Shown: positions 14,425-22,471 of the stretch, piece after piece
How positions within the stretch are numbered: position 1 is the first letter of the stretch
Layout: every line of letters begins with the position of its first letter
Origin: Nonomuraea fuscirosea
Lineage (GTDB): Bacteria; Actinomycetota; Actinomycetes; Streptosporangiales; Streptosporangiaceae
Length of the DNA: 64,000 bases
NCBI RefSeq assembly: GCF_003001935.1
Contig: NZ_PVNG01000026.1
Coordinates: forward strand, 148,632-212,631
Direction of reading: 5' to 3'
The notes under the pieces: model-generated
What the model saw: the letters and a program-made list of their open reading frames with translations, nothing else
Database searches by the model: none
What the model was told of the DNA's origin: nothing
Position numbers and translations under genes: made by a program

Positions 14425-15480
14425 ATGCAGATCACCCGCAAGGCGCTCGCCGCCGCCACCCTGGCCGCCCCCACGCTCCTCGTGCTCGCCGTCGCCCCCG
14501 GCACGGCCTCCGCCCACGGCACCATGAGCAACCCGCCCAGCCGCACCATGGTCTGCTACAGCGAGGGCCCGGAGAACCCGAAGTCGGCCGCCTGCAAGCA
14601 GGCCGTGGCGATCGGCGGCACGCAGCCCCTCTACGACTGGAACGAGGTCAACATCGCCGACGCGGCCGGAAGGCACCGCCAGATCATCCCGGACGGCAGG
14701 CTGTGCAGCGCGGGCCGCGACAAGTACCGCGGCTTCGACCAGGCGCGGGCCGACTGGCCGGCGACGAGCATGACCGCCGGCGCCACGCACACCTTCAGGT
14801 ACCGCGCCACCGCCCCGCACAAGGGCTCCTTCGAGCTGTACATGACCAGGGACGGCTACGACCCGTCCGCCCCGCTGAAGTGGTCGGACCTGGAGGCCAA
14901 GCCGTTCCACGTCGCGAACCCCACGGTCGTCGACGGCTTCTACACCATGACGGCCAAGCTCCCCTCCCGGCAGGGACGCCACCTGATCTACGCGATCTGG
15001 CAGCGCAGCGACAGCCCCGAGGCGTTCTACTCCTGCTCGGACGTGCTTTTCGGGCAGAGCAACCCCTCCCCCGCCCCCACGCCGACCGGCACCCCGACCG
15101 CGACCCCCAAGCCGACGCCCACGACCGCCCCCACCGGTCGGCCCACCACGCGTCCCACCACGCGTCCCACCACTGGGCCCACCACTGGGCCCAGCTCCCC
15201 CGCTCCCGGCGGCGGCACGTCCCCCGTCACGATCAACGCGGGCGTCGGCGTCTCCCCTGCCACGGCCAGGGCCGGTGCGCGGGTGCGGGTGACGGCCGTG
15301 TGCGGCGGCTCCCAGGTGCGGAACGTCTCCTCCAACGCCTTCTCCCCGGTCGCCTACCGGCCCGCCGCGGCCACCGCCTCCTGGTCGGCGAACGTGCGGG
15401 TGCGGCGTCCCGGCACCCACGCCGTGACCGTACGCTGCGCGAACGGCGGAGTGGCGCGTACCGCGTTCACCGTCCGCTGA
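14425..15480 (+). CDS. AA10 lytic polysaccharide monooxygenase, secreted
   Basis: The 351-aa preprotein has a Sec/Tat-like signal (MQITRKALAAATLAAPTLL) with cleavage after SA at residue 30, exposing the N-terminal His31 of the copper histidine brace (HGTMSNPPSR). The second His lies in TAPHKGSFELY, and the axial Phe in SDSPEAFYSCSDV. AA10 enzymes oxidatively cleave chitin or cellulose with copper and H2O2 or O2. After the about 190-residue catalytic domain comes a Pro/Thr linker (about 210-265, with GRPTTRPTTRPTTGPTTGP) and a C-terminal beta-type domain of about 85 residues with two Cys that is not an evident CBM. GTG 14416 is an alternative start; ATG 14425 gives the better signal peptide. 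Confidence 0.95.
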   Translation: MQITRKALAAATLAAPTLLVLAVAPGTASAHGTMSNPPSRTMVCYSEGPENPKSAACKQAVAIGGTQPLYDWNEVNIADAAGRHRQIIPDGRLCSAGRDKYRGFDQARADWPATSMTAGATHTFRYRATAPHKGSFELYMTRDGYDPSAPLKWSDLEAKPFHVANPTVVDGFYTMTAKLPSRQGRHLIYAIWQRSDSPEAFYSCSDVLFGQSNPSPAPTPTGTPTATPKPTPTTAPTGRPTTRPTTRPTTGPTTGPSSPAPGGGTSPVTINAGVGVSPATARAGARVRVTAVCGGSQVRNVSSNAFSPVAYRPAAATASWSANVRVRRPGTHAVTVRCANGGVARTAFTVR

Positions 15481-15505
15481 ACGGGAAATCAGGCTGACCG
15501 GATAC

Positions 15506-15520
15506 CGGGAAACTTTCCCG
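15506..15520. promoter_or_regulatory. Short palindrome between the LPMO and DyP genes
   Basis: CGGGAAA and TTTCCCG (7-bp perfect arms, 1-nt centre) lie 26 bp after the LPMO stop and 110 bp above the DyP start. Loop length is too short for an ordinary hairpin terminator, so an operator is more likely. Confidence 0.35.
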
Positions 15521-15630
15521 CCCGCTCACGAGTCGTACAGACTGGGCGCGTCGAATCGACGGAAATGTGTATTCTCCGTGACGCGTAAGGGGGCCCGATT
15601 TCTAACGGGAAACGGGGAAAGGACACGGCA

Positions 15631-17001
15631 GTGCCTGTCGACCTGAACAATGAACGACCCCTGGCCTGGGATTCGGCCACGCTCGACGCGGACACCAAGG
15701 CGATGCTCGACAATCTGCAGCCGAACATCCTGCGCGCGCATGTGCGCGAGCACATGACCCTGCTGTTCGTCCGGTTCAACGACGTGGCCGAGGGCAGGGC
15801 CTTTCTTCGCGGCATCGCGACCACGAAGATGAAGTCGGCGCGCCGGCATCTGGAAGAGGTGCGCGATTTCGCCGCCGGCCGCGGCCGCGGCACCCCGTAC
15901 GTGGGGATCGGCATCAGCAAGGCCGGCTACCGCGACCTCGGCCACCCGGTCGAGGACGTGCGCAGGTTCGACGACGAGGTCTTCCGCGACGGCATGAAGC
16001 GGCGGATCGCGCGGGCCGGCGACCCGCCGGTGGAGGAGTGGGAGCGCGCCTACCAGCGGGAGATCCACGCCGTCGTCCTGATCGGCGACGCCGAGCCCGA
16101 GCCGGTGGCCAGGCTGCGCGCCGAGATCCTGGGCGAGCTGCCGAGCAGCGCCAGGCTGCTCGGCGAGGAGAGCGGTCACGGCATGCGCAACCCCGCCGGC
16201 GACGGCATCGAGCACTTCGGCTACGTGGACGGCCGCAGCCAGCCGCTGTTCCTGAAGGACGAGGTGGACAGGGAGCCGAAGCAGCACTGGGACCCGGCGT
16301 TCCCGCTGAGCAACGTCCTGGTGCCGGACCCGTTCGCGCCGGACCCGTCCCGGCACCACGGCAGCTACCTGGTCTTCAGGAAGCTGGAGCAGAACGTGCG
16401 GGCGTTCAAGGAGATCGAACGGGACCTGGCCGACAGCCTCGGGCTGAAGGGCGCCGACCGCGACCGGGCGGGCGCCATGCTCGTCGGCCGCTTCAAGGAC
16501 GGCACTCCGCTGACGCTCAAGCCCGGCGGGAACGGCGGGCCGGTGGTCAACGACTTCACCTTCGACGCCGACGACGGCTCCAAGTGCCCGTTCAGCGGTC
16601 ACGTCAGGAAGACCAACCCGCGCTCGTTCGGGCGTGAGGTGATCATGGCCAGGCGCGGGCAGACGTACGGCGACCGCGCCGACGACCCGTCGGACGACTC
16701 GCCGCCGGAGGTGCGCCCGACCGGTGAGGTGGGCCTGCTGTTCATGGCGTTCAACAGCAGCCTGCTCAGCCAGTTCGAGTTCACCCAGGAGTCCTGGGCC
16801 GACTCCCCCGACTTCGAGATCCCGGGGACCGGCCACGATCCGGTCATCGGGCAGGGTGTCCGGGACCTGAAGGTCACCTTCCCCAAGGTGTGGGGCAAGC
16901 CGGAGATGTCGCCCCCGCACGCTCAGGTGGCCCAGACGGTCACGATGAAGGGCGGCGAGTACTTCTTCGCGCCGTCACTGGCCTACCTGCGCAGTCTGTA
17001 G
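15631..17001 (+). CDS. DyP-type heme peroxidase
   Basis: The 456-aa protein starts at GTG 15631 behind GGGAAAGGA. DyP signatures are visible: LQPNIL near the N-terminus, the distal GXXDG-type motif EHFGYVDGRSQP, and the heme-ligand region CPFSGHVRKTNPR with proximal His at about residue 324. A Phe/Trp-rich C-terminus with GGEYFFAPSL completes the ferredoxin-like fold. No signal peptide is seen, so it is cytoplasmic or encapsulin-loaded; no encapsulin gene is adjacent. Length suits the larger DyP classes (C/D). Placed next to an LPMO, it could handle peroxide or aromatic substrates, but that is inference. Confidence 0.9.
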   Translation: MPVDLNNERPLAWDSATLDADTKAMLDNLQPNILRAHVREHMTLLFVRFNDVAEGRAFLRGIATTKMKSARRHLEEVRDFAAGRGRGTPYVGIGISKAGYRDLGHPVEDVRRFDDEVFRDGMKRRIARAGDPPVEEWERAYQREIHAVVLIGDAEPEPVARLRAEILGELPSSARLLGEESGHGMRNPAGDGIEHFGYVDGRSQPLFLKDEVDREPKQHWDPAFPLSNVLVPDPFAPDPSRHHGSYLVFRKLEQNVRAFKEIERDLADSLGLKGADRDRAGAMLVGRFKDGTPLTLKPGGNGGPVVNDFTFDADDGSKCPFSGHVRKTNPRSFGREVIMARRGQTYGDRADDPSDDSPPEVRPTGEVGLLFMAFNSSLLSQFEFTQESWADSPDFEIPGTGHDPVIGQGVRDLKVTFPKVWGKPEMSPPHAQVAQTVTMKGGEYFFAPSLAYLRSL

Positions 17002-17091
17002 CACCGCCTGCGAGGGTGAGCAGAAGGATGTACGCCCGGTTCAGCCCGCCGGAGGAGGCGGGCGCGGGGCCGCGTTCAGCATGATTTCCCC

Positions 17092-17775
17092 ATGACGATC
17101 GCACTGCTGCTCACCCTCGCGGCGCTGGCGGTGGTCGACAGCACCAGCTTCGGCACCCTCGGCATCCCCGTCTACCTGCTGCTGGCCGCGGACAGGTCGC
17201 GCGGATCCCGGTTGCTGACCTACCTGGCCACCGTGGTGGTCTTCTACTCCCTGGTGGGCGTGGCGCTCATGCTGGGGCTGGCCGCGGCCATGGACGCCTT
17301 CGGCGACCTGCTGGACAGCCGGCCGGTGCGGGTGGTGGAGCTCGCCGCCGGGGTGGGGCTGTTCGCGCTCAGCTACCGGTTCGATCCGAAGTGGCGGGCC
17401 AAGCGGGGCCGGCCGGAGCGCACGTTCGAGCGCCGCGTCGGCGGGCCGCGGACGATGGTGCTGCTGGGGCTGACCGCCGGGGTGCTGGAGGTGGCCACGA
17501 TGGTGCCGTACCTGGCGGCGATCGGCCTCATGACGACCTCCGGGCTGACGACGGCCCAGTGGGTGCCGGTGCTGGCGGCGTACGTGCTGGTCATGATCGT
17601 GCCGACGCTCGTGCTCATGGCGCTGCGCGGGATGGCCGGCGGCCGGCTGGAACCGAAGCTGGAGCGGCTGCGGGCCTGGCTCACCAAGCACTCGGCCTCG
17701 ATGGTGAGCTGGGGAATGGCGATCGTCGGGTTCCTGCTGGCGAGAGACGCGGCCGTCCATCTGTTTTTCAGCTGA
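17092..17775 (+). CDS. GAP (Sap) family membrane protein
   Basis: The 227-aa protein has six hydrophobic segments arranged as two bundles of three, separated by a basic loop (FDPKWRAKRGRPERTFERRVGG, about 102-123). The N-terminal LLTLAALAVVDSTSFGTLGIPVYLLLA is typical of the Sap/GAP family related to LysE exporters, some of which export glycolipids in mycobacteria. Start ATG 17092 lies 90 bp after the peroxidase stop. Substrate unknown. Confidence 0.78.
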   Translation: MTIALLLTLAALAVVDSTSFGTLGIPVYLLLAADRSRGSRLLTYLATVVVFYSLVGVALMLGLAAAMDAFGDLLDSRPVRVVELAAGVGLFALSYRFDPKWRAKRGRPERTFERRVGGPRTMVLLGLTAGVLEVATMVPYLAAIGLMTTSGLTTAQWVPVLAAYVLVMIVPTLVLMALRGMAGGRLEPKLERLRAWLTKHSASMVSWGMAIVGFLLARDAAVHLFFS

Positions 17776-17798
17776 CGGATTGATCAATACTTGGGTGC

Positions 17799-18180
17799 AT
17801 GCCCCGGTCGCTCCCGGTCGTATTGCCCGCCTTGACGCCCTTGATCCTTCCTCCGGCCGCGCTCGCCCGCGCTGCTCCCGCCGGCGCCACCGCGTACGCC
17901 GGAATGCGGATCGGCGCGACGGCCTCGGGCGGGCGCCAGCGCGGTCATCGGCGCGGGCCTGGAGCTCTGGCCGGCCGGCCGCTTCGTGGTCGAGGTGAGC
18001 AACAAGGGCGACCAGGTCCGCCGCTCCGCCGCGCCGCTGAAGGCGACCCTGGTCATCGAGCCGCCCGTCACGGACGTCGCCGCGCTGCCGGTCACGCTCG
18101 GCCCTGGTGACGGCGTTCGCGATCTGGACGGTCCGGCGCACCGGGCGATCAAGGGGACGCCCCGACGGACAAGTGCCTGA
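17799..18180 (+). pseudogene. Frameshifted remnant of a small secreted protein gene
   Basis: ATG 17799 begins a signal-peptide-like segment (MPRSLPVVLPALTPLILPPAALARA). The coding signal then moves to the next frame around 17925-17940 and continues to the stop at 18180 as a sensible beta-rich stretch (AVIGAGLELWPAGRFVVEVSNKGDQVRRSAAP, then LVIEPPVTDVAALPVTL). The first frame after the shift becomes Arg/Gly-rich and has no coding character. A real frameshift, or a sequencing error in an intact gene of about 125 codons, would explain this. Family not recognised. Confidence 0.45.
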
Positions 18181-18217
18181 CCAGCCGTAATATCGACACC
18201 TTAGGGGGAGATCTGTC

Positions 18218-20014
18218 ATGTTGCGGGCGTTCCTGAGGACCGAGGCCGGCAGCACGAGCGTGCTGCTCGTGGCGACCGTGCTGGCCCTGCTGTGGGCCAA
18301 CTCGCCGTGGAGCGAGACCTACGAGGCGTTCTGGCACACCCCCATGGGGATCTCCTTCGGCGACGCGTCGTTCTCGCTGGACCTGCGGCACTGGGTCAAC
18401 GACGGCCTCATGTCCGTGTTCTTCTTCCTCATCGGGCTGGAGGTCTCCTACGAGGTGCGGCTCGGCCAGCTCAGGGACCGTCGGCTGATCGCGGTGCCGG
18501 CCGTGGCGGCGTTCGGCGGCATGCTGGTGCCGGCCGGCGTCTACCTGCTGCTGAACTTCGGCGGTCCCGGGGCCGGCGGGTGGGGTGTGCCGATCGCCAC
18601 CGACACCGCGTTCGTCCTGGGCGTGCTCGCCGTGGTGGGGGCGCGCTGTCCCGATCCGCTGCGGGCGTTCCTGCTGACGCTGGCGATCGTGGACGACGTG
18701 CTCGCCATCATGATCATCGCGCTCTTCTACACCGCCAGCCTGTCCGTGCCCGCCCTGCTCACCGCGGCGGTGCTGCTGGCGGCCATCCTGACGCTGCGGT
18801 GGCTGAAGATCTGGCGGGCGCCGGCGTACATCGTGCTGGGGTTCGCGCTGTGGGTGGCCACGCTGGAGAGCGGGATCCATCCGACGCTGGTCGGCATCGC
18901 GCTCGGCATCCTCGTCTTCGTGTACGCGCCCACCGACCACAAGCTGCTGCTGGCCGGGGAGGCCGTCCAGGGGTTCACCAGCGAGCCCAGCGCGCAGGCG
19001 GCCAGGGAAGCCGCCCGGCGCGTGCAGCGGGCCGTCTCCGTGAACGAACGCCTGCAACTGCGGCTGCATCCGTGGAGCAGCTACGTGATCGTGCCCGTCT
19101 TCGCGCTGGCCAACGCCGGCGTGACCCTCAACGGCGAGACCCTGCGCGCCGCCGCCACCTCGCCCGTCGCCATCGGCGTGGCACTGGGGCTGCTGGTGGG
19201 CAAGTTCGTCGGGATCTGGCTCGGCACCTGGCTGCCGCTGCGCCTCGGCTGGGGCGTCCTGCCGGGGAACCTGGTGTGGGGGCAGCTGTTCGGCGGGGCG
19301 GCCGTGTCGGGGATCGGGTTCACGGTGGCGCTGTTCATCGTGGACCTGGCCTTCGACGACGCGGCCCTGCACGACCAGGCGAAGATCGGGATCCTGGCCG
19401 GGTCGCTGCTGGCCGCCGTACTGGGCTGGGTGATCTTCCGGATGGCGTGGGACCGCGGCGGGGTGTGCGCGCCACCCGACGCCGAGCCCGCCGAGGAGCT
19501 GCCGAACACGCTGACCGTGCCGGTCGGCCCCGGCGACCACGTGCGCGGGCCGGCGAAGGCCCGGGTGACGATCGTCGAGTACGGCGACTTCGAGTGCCCC
19601 TACTGCGGCCGGCTGCACCCGATCCTGGCGGAGATCCTGCGTAAGAACCCGGACGTGCGGCTGGTGTTCCGGCACTTCCCGCTGCGCACCCTGCATCCGC
19701 ACGCCGCCTCCGCCGCCATCGTGGCCGAGGCCGCCGCGGCCCGCGGCACGTTCTGGGAGATGCACGACCTCCTCTACGACAACCAGCGCTTCCTCACCGA
19801 CGCCGACCTCGAACGCTACGCGGCCCAGCTGGACGTGGAGCCGTGGGAGGAGATCCCCCAGCGGGTGGCCAGGATCGCGGTGGACGAGGAGTCGGGCCGC
19901 GCGAGCGGCGTGCGCGGCACGCCGACCCTCTTCATCAACGGCGTACGCTACGAGGGCGGCCACGACCTCGCCTCGATCACCCGCGCGGTGGAACAACAGC
20001 GCCAATCCGCGTAG
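18218..20014 (+). CDS. nhaA: NhaA Na+/H+ antiporter fused to a DsbA-like thioredoxin domain
   Basis: Residues about 1-415 are NhaA: WANSPWSETY, WVNDGLMSVFFFLIGLEV, the key GVPIATDTAFVLGVLAVVG, and LAIVDDVLAIMIIALFYT, whose paired Asp correspond to the cation-binding D163/D164 of E. coli NhaA. Residues about 425-598 are a DsbA/thioredoxin-like domain with a CPYC active site (460-463), cis-Pro segment GVRGTPTLFINGV and an alpha insertion. NhaA exchanges Na+ for H+ at the inner membrane. The fusion is known from other bacteria; the domain probably faces outside because the last NhaA helices are followed by about 20 acidic/Pro residues, but topology is inferred. GGGGGAG precedes the ATG. Confidence 0.93.
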   Translation: MLRAFLRTEAGSTSVLLVATVLALLWANSPWSETYEAFWHTPMGISFGDASFSLDLRHWVNDGLMSVFFFLIGLEVSYEVRLGQLRDRRLIAVPAVAAFGGMLVPAGVYLLLNFGGPGAGGWGVPIATDTAFVLGVLAVVGARCPDPLRAFLLTLAIVDDVLAIMIIALFYTASLSVPALLTAAVLLAAILTLRWLKIWRAPAYIVLGFALWVATLESGIHPTLVGIALGILVFVYAPTDHKLLLAGEAVQGFTSEPSAQAAREAARRVQRAVSVNERLQLRLHPWSSYVIVPVFALANAGVTLNGETLRAAATSPVAIGVALGLLVGKFVGIWLGTWLPLRLGWGVLPGNLVWGQLFGGAAVSGIGFTVALFIVDLAFDDAALHDQAKIGILAGSLLAAVLGWVIFRMAWDRGGVCAPPDAEPAEELPNTLTVPVGPGDHVRGPAKARVTIVEYGDFECPYCGRLHPILAEILRKNPDVRLVFRHFPLRTLHPHAASAAIVAEAAAARGTFWEMHDLLYDNQRFLTDADLERYAAQLDVEPWEEIPQRVARIAVDEESGRASGVRGTPTLFINGVRYEGGHDLASITRAVEQQRQSA

Positions 20015-20054
20015 CGTCTTCGCGTTGCCCGTCTAACCGCTGGAGCTCCCCTTG

Positions 20055-20546
20055 ATGTCCACCCTGTCCAACGTCATCAACATCATCACGATGATCGTGA
20101 TGGTCCTGTTGCTGCTCGGCGGCGCCATTCTGATGGCGACCCGCCGGGCGGAGCACGGCCGGGGGAGCGTGCTCGGCATGATCGGGTGTGTCGTGCTGCT
20201 CGTGGGGGTGGTGATCAACGGCGTGTACATCCTCATGGCCCCCGAACTGGTCCGTTCCCTCGGCTTCGCCCAGTACGGGCCGATCGCGCTGGTGATGACC
20301 CTGGTGTCCCTGCTCATCCAGGTGAGCGGCACGGGGCTGCTGATCTTCGCGGTGATCGCCCGCAGGAACCCGCCGCAGCAGGCCGCCCAGCACGCTCAGC
20401 AGGGCTGGCAGCAGCAGCCCGAGTGGCAGCAGGGCTACCAGCAAGGTCCGCAGCACGGCTACCCGCAGGCGCCGCCGCAGCAGCCCGGCTGGCAGCCCCA
20501 GCAGCGGCCGCCGTTCGGTGAGGGGCAGCCGCCCGCCCACGGCTGA
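20055..20546 (+). CDS. Membrane protein with Gln-rich tail
   Basis: The 163-aa protein starts at ATG 20055 behind GGAG. Three hydrophobic helices span about residues 5-28, 42-62 and 72-103. The last about 55 residues are Gln/Pro/Gly/Tyr-rich (QQGWQQQPEWQQGYQQGPQHG), a low-complexity cytoplasmic tail. Function unknown. It lies 40 bp after nhaA and may be co-transcribed with it and with the next small membrane protein. Confidence 0.75.
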   Translation: MSTLSNVINIITMIVMVLLLLGGAILMATRRAEHGRGSVLGMIGCVVLLVGVVINGVYILMAPELVRSLGFAQYGPIALVMTLVSLLIQVSGTGLLIFAVIARRNPPQQAAQHAQQGWQQQPEWQQGYQQGPQHGYPQAPPQQPGWQPQQRPPFGEGQPPAHG

Positions 20547-20634
20547 CGCGGAAGTCGTACCGCCGGGAGACACCGCGCCCAGGCGTGTGACAATGTTGGC
20601 GTATCAGACACTCCGCAGCGTGCCTGAGGGAGTC

Positions 20635-20949
20635 ATGACGCCAGAGCAGCCCCGCCGGCCGGATCCCGACCAGACGGTCCGGCACCGCTACCCCCATCCA
20701 GGTCAGCCGTCCGACCAGGGCCCTCCTGAGGCGCCCTACACGCAGCGGCTGCCGTACACGCCGGACATGCTGCCCGACGTGCCCCTCTACGAGGCGAAGC
20801 CGGCGCGGTCCGGATGGTGGTGGGTGATCCTGGTCGGCGGCATCCTGCTGCTCATCGCGGCCGTGGCCGTGGGCGTGATCCTGTGGGTGCGCGGCAACGC
20901 CGACGCCGTGGCGCTGGCGTACGGCGCGCTGGGCGTCACGCGCGGGTGA
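20635..20949 (+). CDS. Pro-rich single-pass membrane protein
   Basis: The 104-aa protein starts at ATG 20635 with GAGGGAG upstream; a longer frame extending back has no separate start signal. Residues 1-60 are hydrophilic and Pro/Tyr-rich (TPEQPRRPDPDQTVRHRYPH), then one hydrophobic helix (about 67-92, WWWVILVGGILLLIAAVAVGVILW) and a short tail. Function unknown; the N-terminus is probably cytoplasmic. It ends 14 bp inside the convergent DUF1579-like gene. Confidence 0.68.
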   Translation: MTPEQPRRPDPDQTVRHRYPHPGQPSDQGPPEAPYTQRLPYTPDMLPDVPLYEAKPARSGWWWVILVGGILLLIAAVAVGVILWVRGNADAVALAYGALGVTRG

Positions 20950-21391
20950 AGTCCATCGTCCAGTTCGTCTCCCAGGTCCGCCCGTCGTCCTCCGAGAACG
21001 CCTGCTCCCAGCGGGCGGTGCCGGCGCCTTCGCCGACCGTCCAGACGAAGCGGCAGCGCACCGGCCGGCCCTCGCAGGTCTCCTCCCCGTAGAACTCGCC
21101 CCGGCCCCCCTCGAACGCGCCCACCATCGGCCGGGTGTCGAGGACGCCGGTCGCGCTGCTGGCCCAGTAGATGGACCACAGCCCGCTGTCCACGTCGCGC
21201 AGGCGCACGGTCATCCCGCTGCTGCCCTTGGTCGGGAACTCGATCTCGTCGAAGCTGGCCGCGCCGCCGAAGTGCCTGCTGGCCGTGCAGACGCCGGGGA
21301 ACTCGTCCCATTCCGCGCTGCCGGACAGAGGCTTGAGCAGCCGGCGGTTGACGACGTTCCAGCGGCCGGCGAAAAAGTCGAAGTCGTTCAT
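20936..21391 (-). CDS. DUF1579-like (lipocalin-type) small protein
   Basis: The 151-aa protein begins MNDFDFFAGRWNVVNRRL, ends with RWEQAFSEDDGRTWETNWTMDFTR, and contains alternating beta segments with conserved Trp. This is the pattern of DUF1579-like beta-barrel proteins that describe 'residual' steroid-like ligands only by homology; no reaction is known. Start ATG 21391 is divergent from a WYL regulator with its operator in the 45-bp gap, so it is the probable regulated target. Confidence 0.7.
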   Translation of the reverse strand: MNDFDFFAGRWNVVNRRLLKPLSGSAEWDEFPGVCTASRHFGGAASFDEIEFPTKGSSGMTVRLRDVDSGLWSIYWASSATGVLDTRPMVGAFEGGRGEFYGEETCEGRPVRCRFVWTVGEGAGTARWEQAFSEDDGRTWETNWTMDFTRA

Positions 21392-21412
21392 GGCTGAGAC
21401 CGTATGGCAGGG

Positions 21413-21435
21413 TCACTGACAGGTAGTGTCAGTGA
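21413..21435. promoter_or_regulatory. Operator between DUF1579-like gene and WYL regulator
   Basis: TCACTGACA (21413-21421) and TGTCAGTGA (21427-21435) form a perfect 9-bp inverted repeat around GGTAG. The repeat ends one base before the regulator ATG and covers the whole divergent promoter region. Confidence 0.65.
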
Positions 21436-21436
21436 T

Positions 21437-22414
21437 ATGCGAGCTTCGCGCCTGGTCTCGGTCCTGCTGCTCCTGCAGACGCGCGGCCGGATGACCGCGC
21501 AGGAGCTGGCCGACCGGCTGGAGGTCTCCGTCCGCACCATCTACCGCGACGTCGAATCCCTCCACTCCGCCGGCATCCCGCTCTACGGCGACGCCGGCCC
21601 GAAGGGCGGATACCAGCTCCTCGACGGCTACCGCACCAGGCTCACCGGCCTGACCGCCGACGAGGCCGAGTCGCTGTTCCTGGCCGGCCTGCCGGGGCCC
21701 GCGGCCGAGCTGGGGCTGGGCGCGGTGGTGACCGCCGCGCAGCTCAAGCTGATGGCCGCGCTCCCGGTCGAGCTGCGCGACCGGGCCGGCCGTATCCAGG
21801 AGCGCTTCCACCTCGACGCGCCCACCTGGTACCGCGACCGGGAGCCGGTCACCTACCTGCCCGCCGTGGCCGACGCCGTCTGGAACGAGCGGCGGGTGCA
21901 GGTGCGTTACCGGCGGTGGAAGGCGCCGCAGGAGGTGGAGCGGCGGCTGGAGCCGTACGGGCTGGTGGTCAAGGCCGGGCGGTGGTATCTGGTGGCGCGC
22001 TCGGGCGAGCAGGTACGCACCTACCGCGTCTCCCAGATCCTCGACCTGCATCCGCTGCCCGAGACGTTCACCCGGCCGGAGGGGTTCGACCTGGCCGCGT
22101 ACTGGCGTGACTACCTGGCCGCGTTCGAGAGCAGGCTGAGGTGGGGCCAGGCGGAGGTGCGGTTGTCGCCGCGCGGCATGCAGCGCCTGGCCGACCTCAT
22201 GACGCCGGGCGTGGTGGAGGCGGCGCGGGAGAGCGCGCGGGGGCCGGACGAGCAGGGCTGGACGCTGGTCACGGTGCCGATCGAGTCGATCGAGCACGCG
22301 ACGGGCGAGTTCCTGCGGCTGGGCACGGACGCCGAGGTGCTCGCCCCGGACGAGCTGCGCCGCCAGATGGCCGCGACGACCGGCGAGCTGGCCGAACGCT
22401 ACCGCGCCTCCTGA
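21437..22414 (+). CDS. WYL-domain (YafY-type) transcriptional regulator
   Basis: Starting at ATG 21437 the protein has 325 aa. It has a YafY HTH (RASRLVSVLLLLQTRGRMTAQELADRLEVSVRTIYRDVESL), a WYL domain (EPYGLVVKAGRWYLVARSG) and a WCX tail. It is a second member of this family in the window, related in architecture to the one at 770-1810. A longer frame (ATG 21404) would start above its own operator, so the shorter start is preferred. Likely binds the palindrome at 21413-21435 and regulates the divergent DUF1579-like gene and itself. Confidence 0.9.
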   Translation: MRASRLVSVLLLLQTRGRMTAQELADRLEVSVRTIYRDVESLHSAGIPLYGDAGPKGGYQLLDGYRTRLTGLTADEAESLFLAGLPGPAAELGLGAVVTAAQLKLMAALPVELRDRAGRIQERFHLDAPTWYRDREPVTYLPAVADAVWNERRVQVRYRRWKAPQEVERRLEPYGLVVKAGRWYLVARSGEQVRTYRVSQILDLHPLPETFTRPEGFDLAAYWRDYLAAFESRLRWGQAEVRLSPRGMQRLADLMTPGVVEAARESARGPDEQGWTLVTVPIESIEHATGEFLRLGTDAEVLAPDELRRQMAATTGELAERYRAS

Positions 22415-22471
22415 AGCGCAGCCCGTGCCCTCCGGCGGCATCACCGCGCGTCCTGAGCACTCCCGGGCGGC

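Noticed and set aside
18149..20005. 618-codon minus-strand open frame over nhaA
   Set aside because: His/Arg/Gln-rich shadow of the NhaA-DsbA gene.
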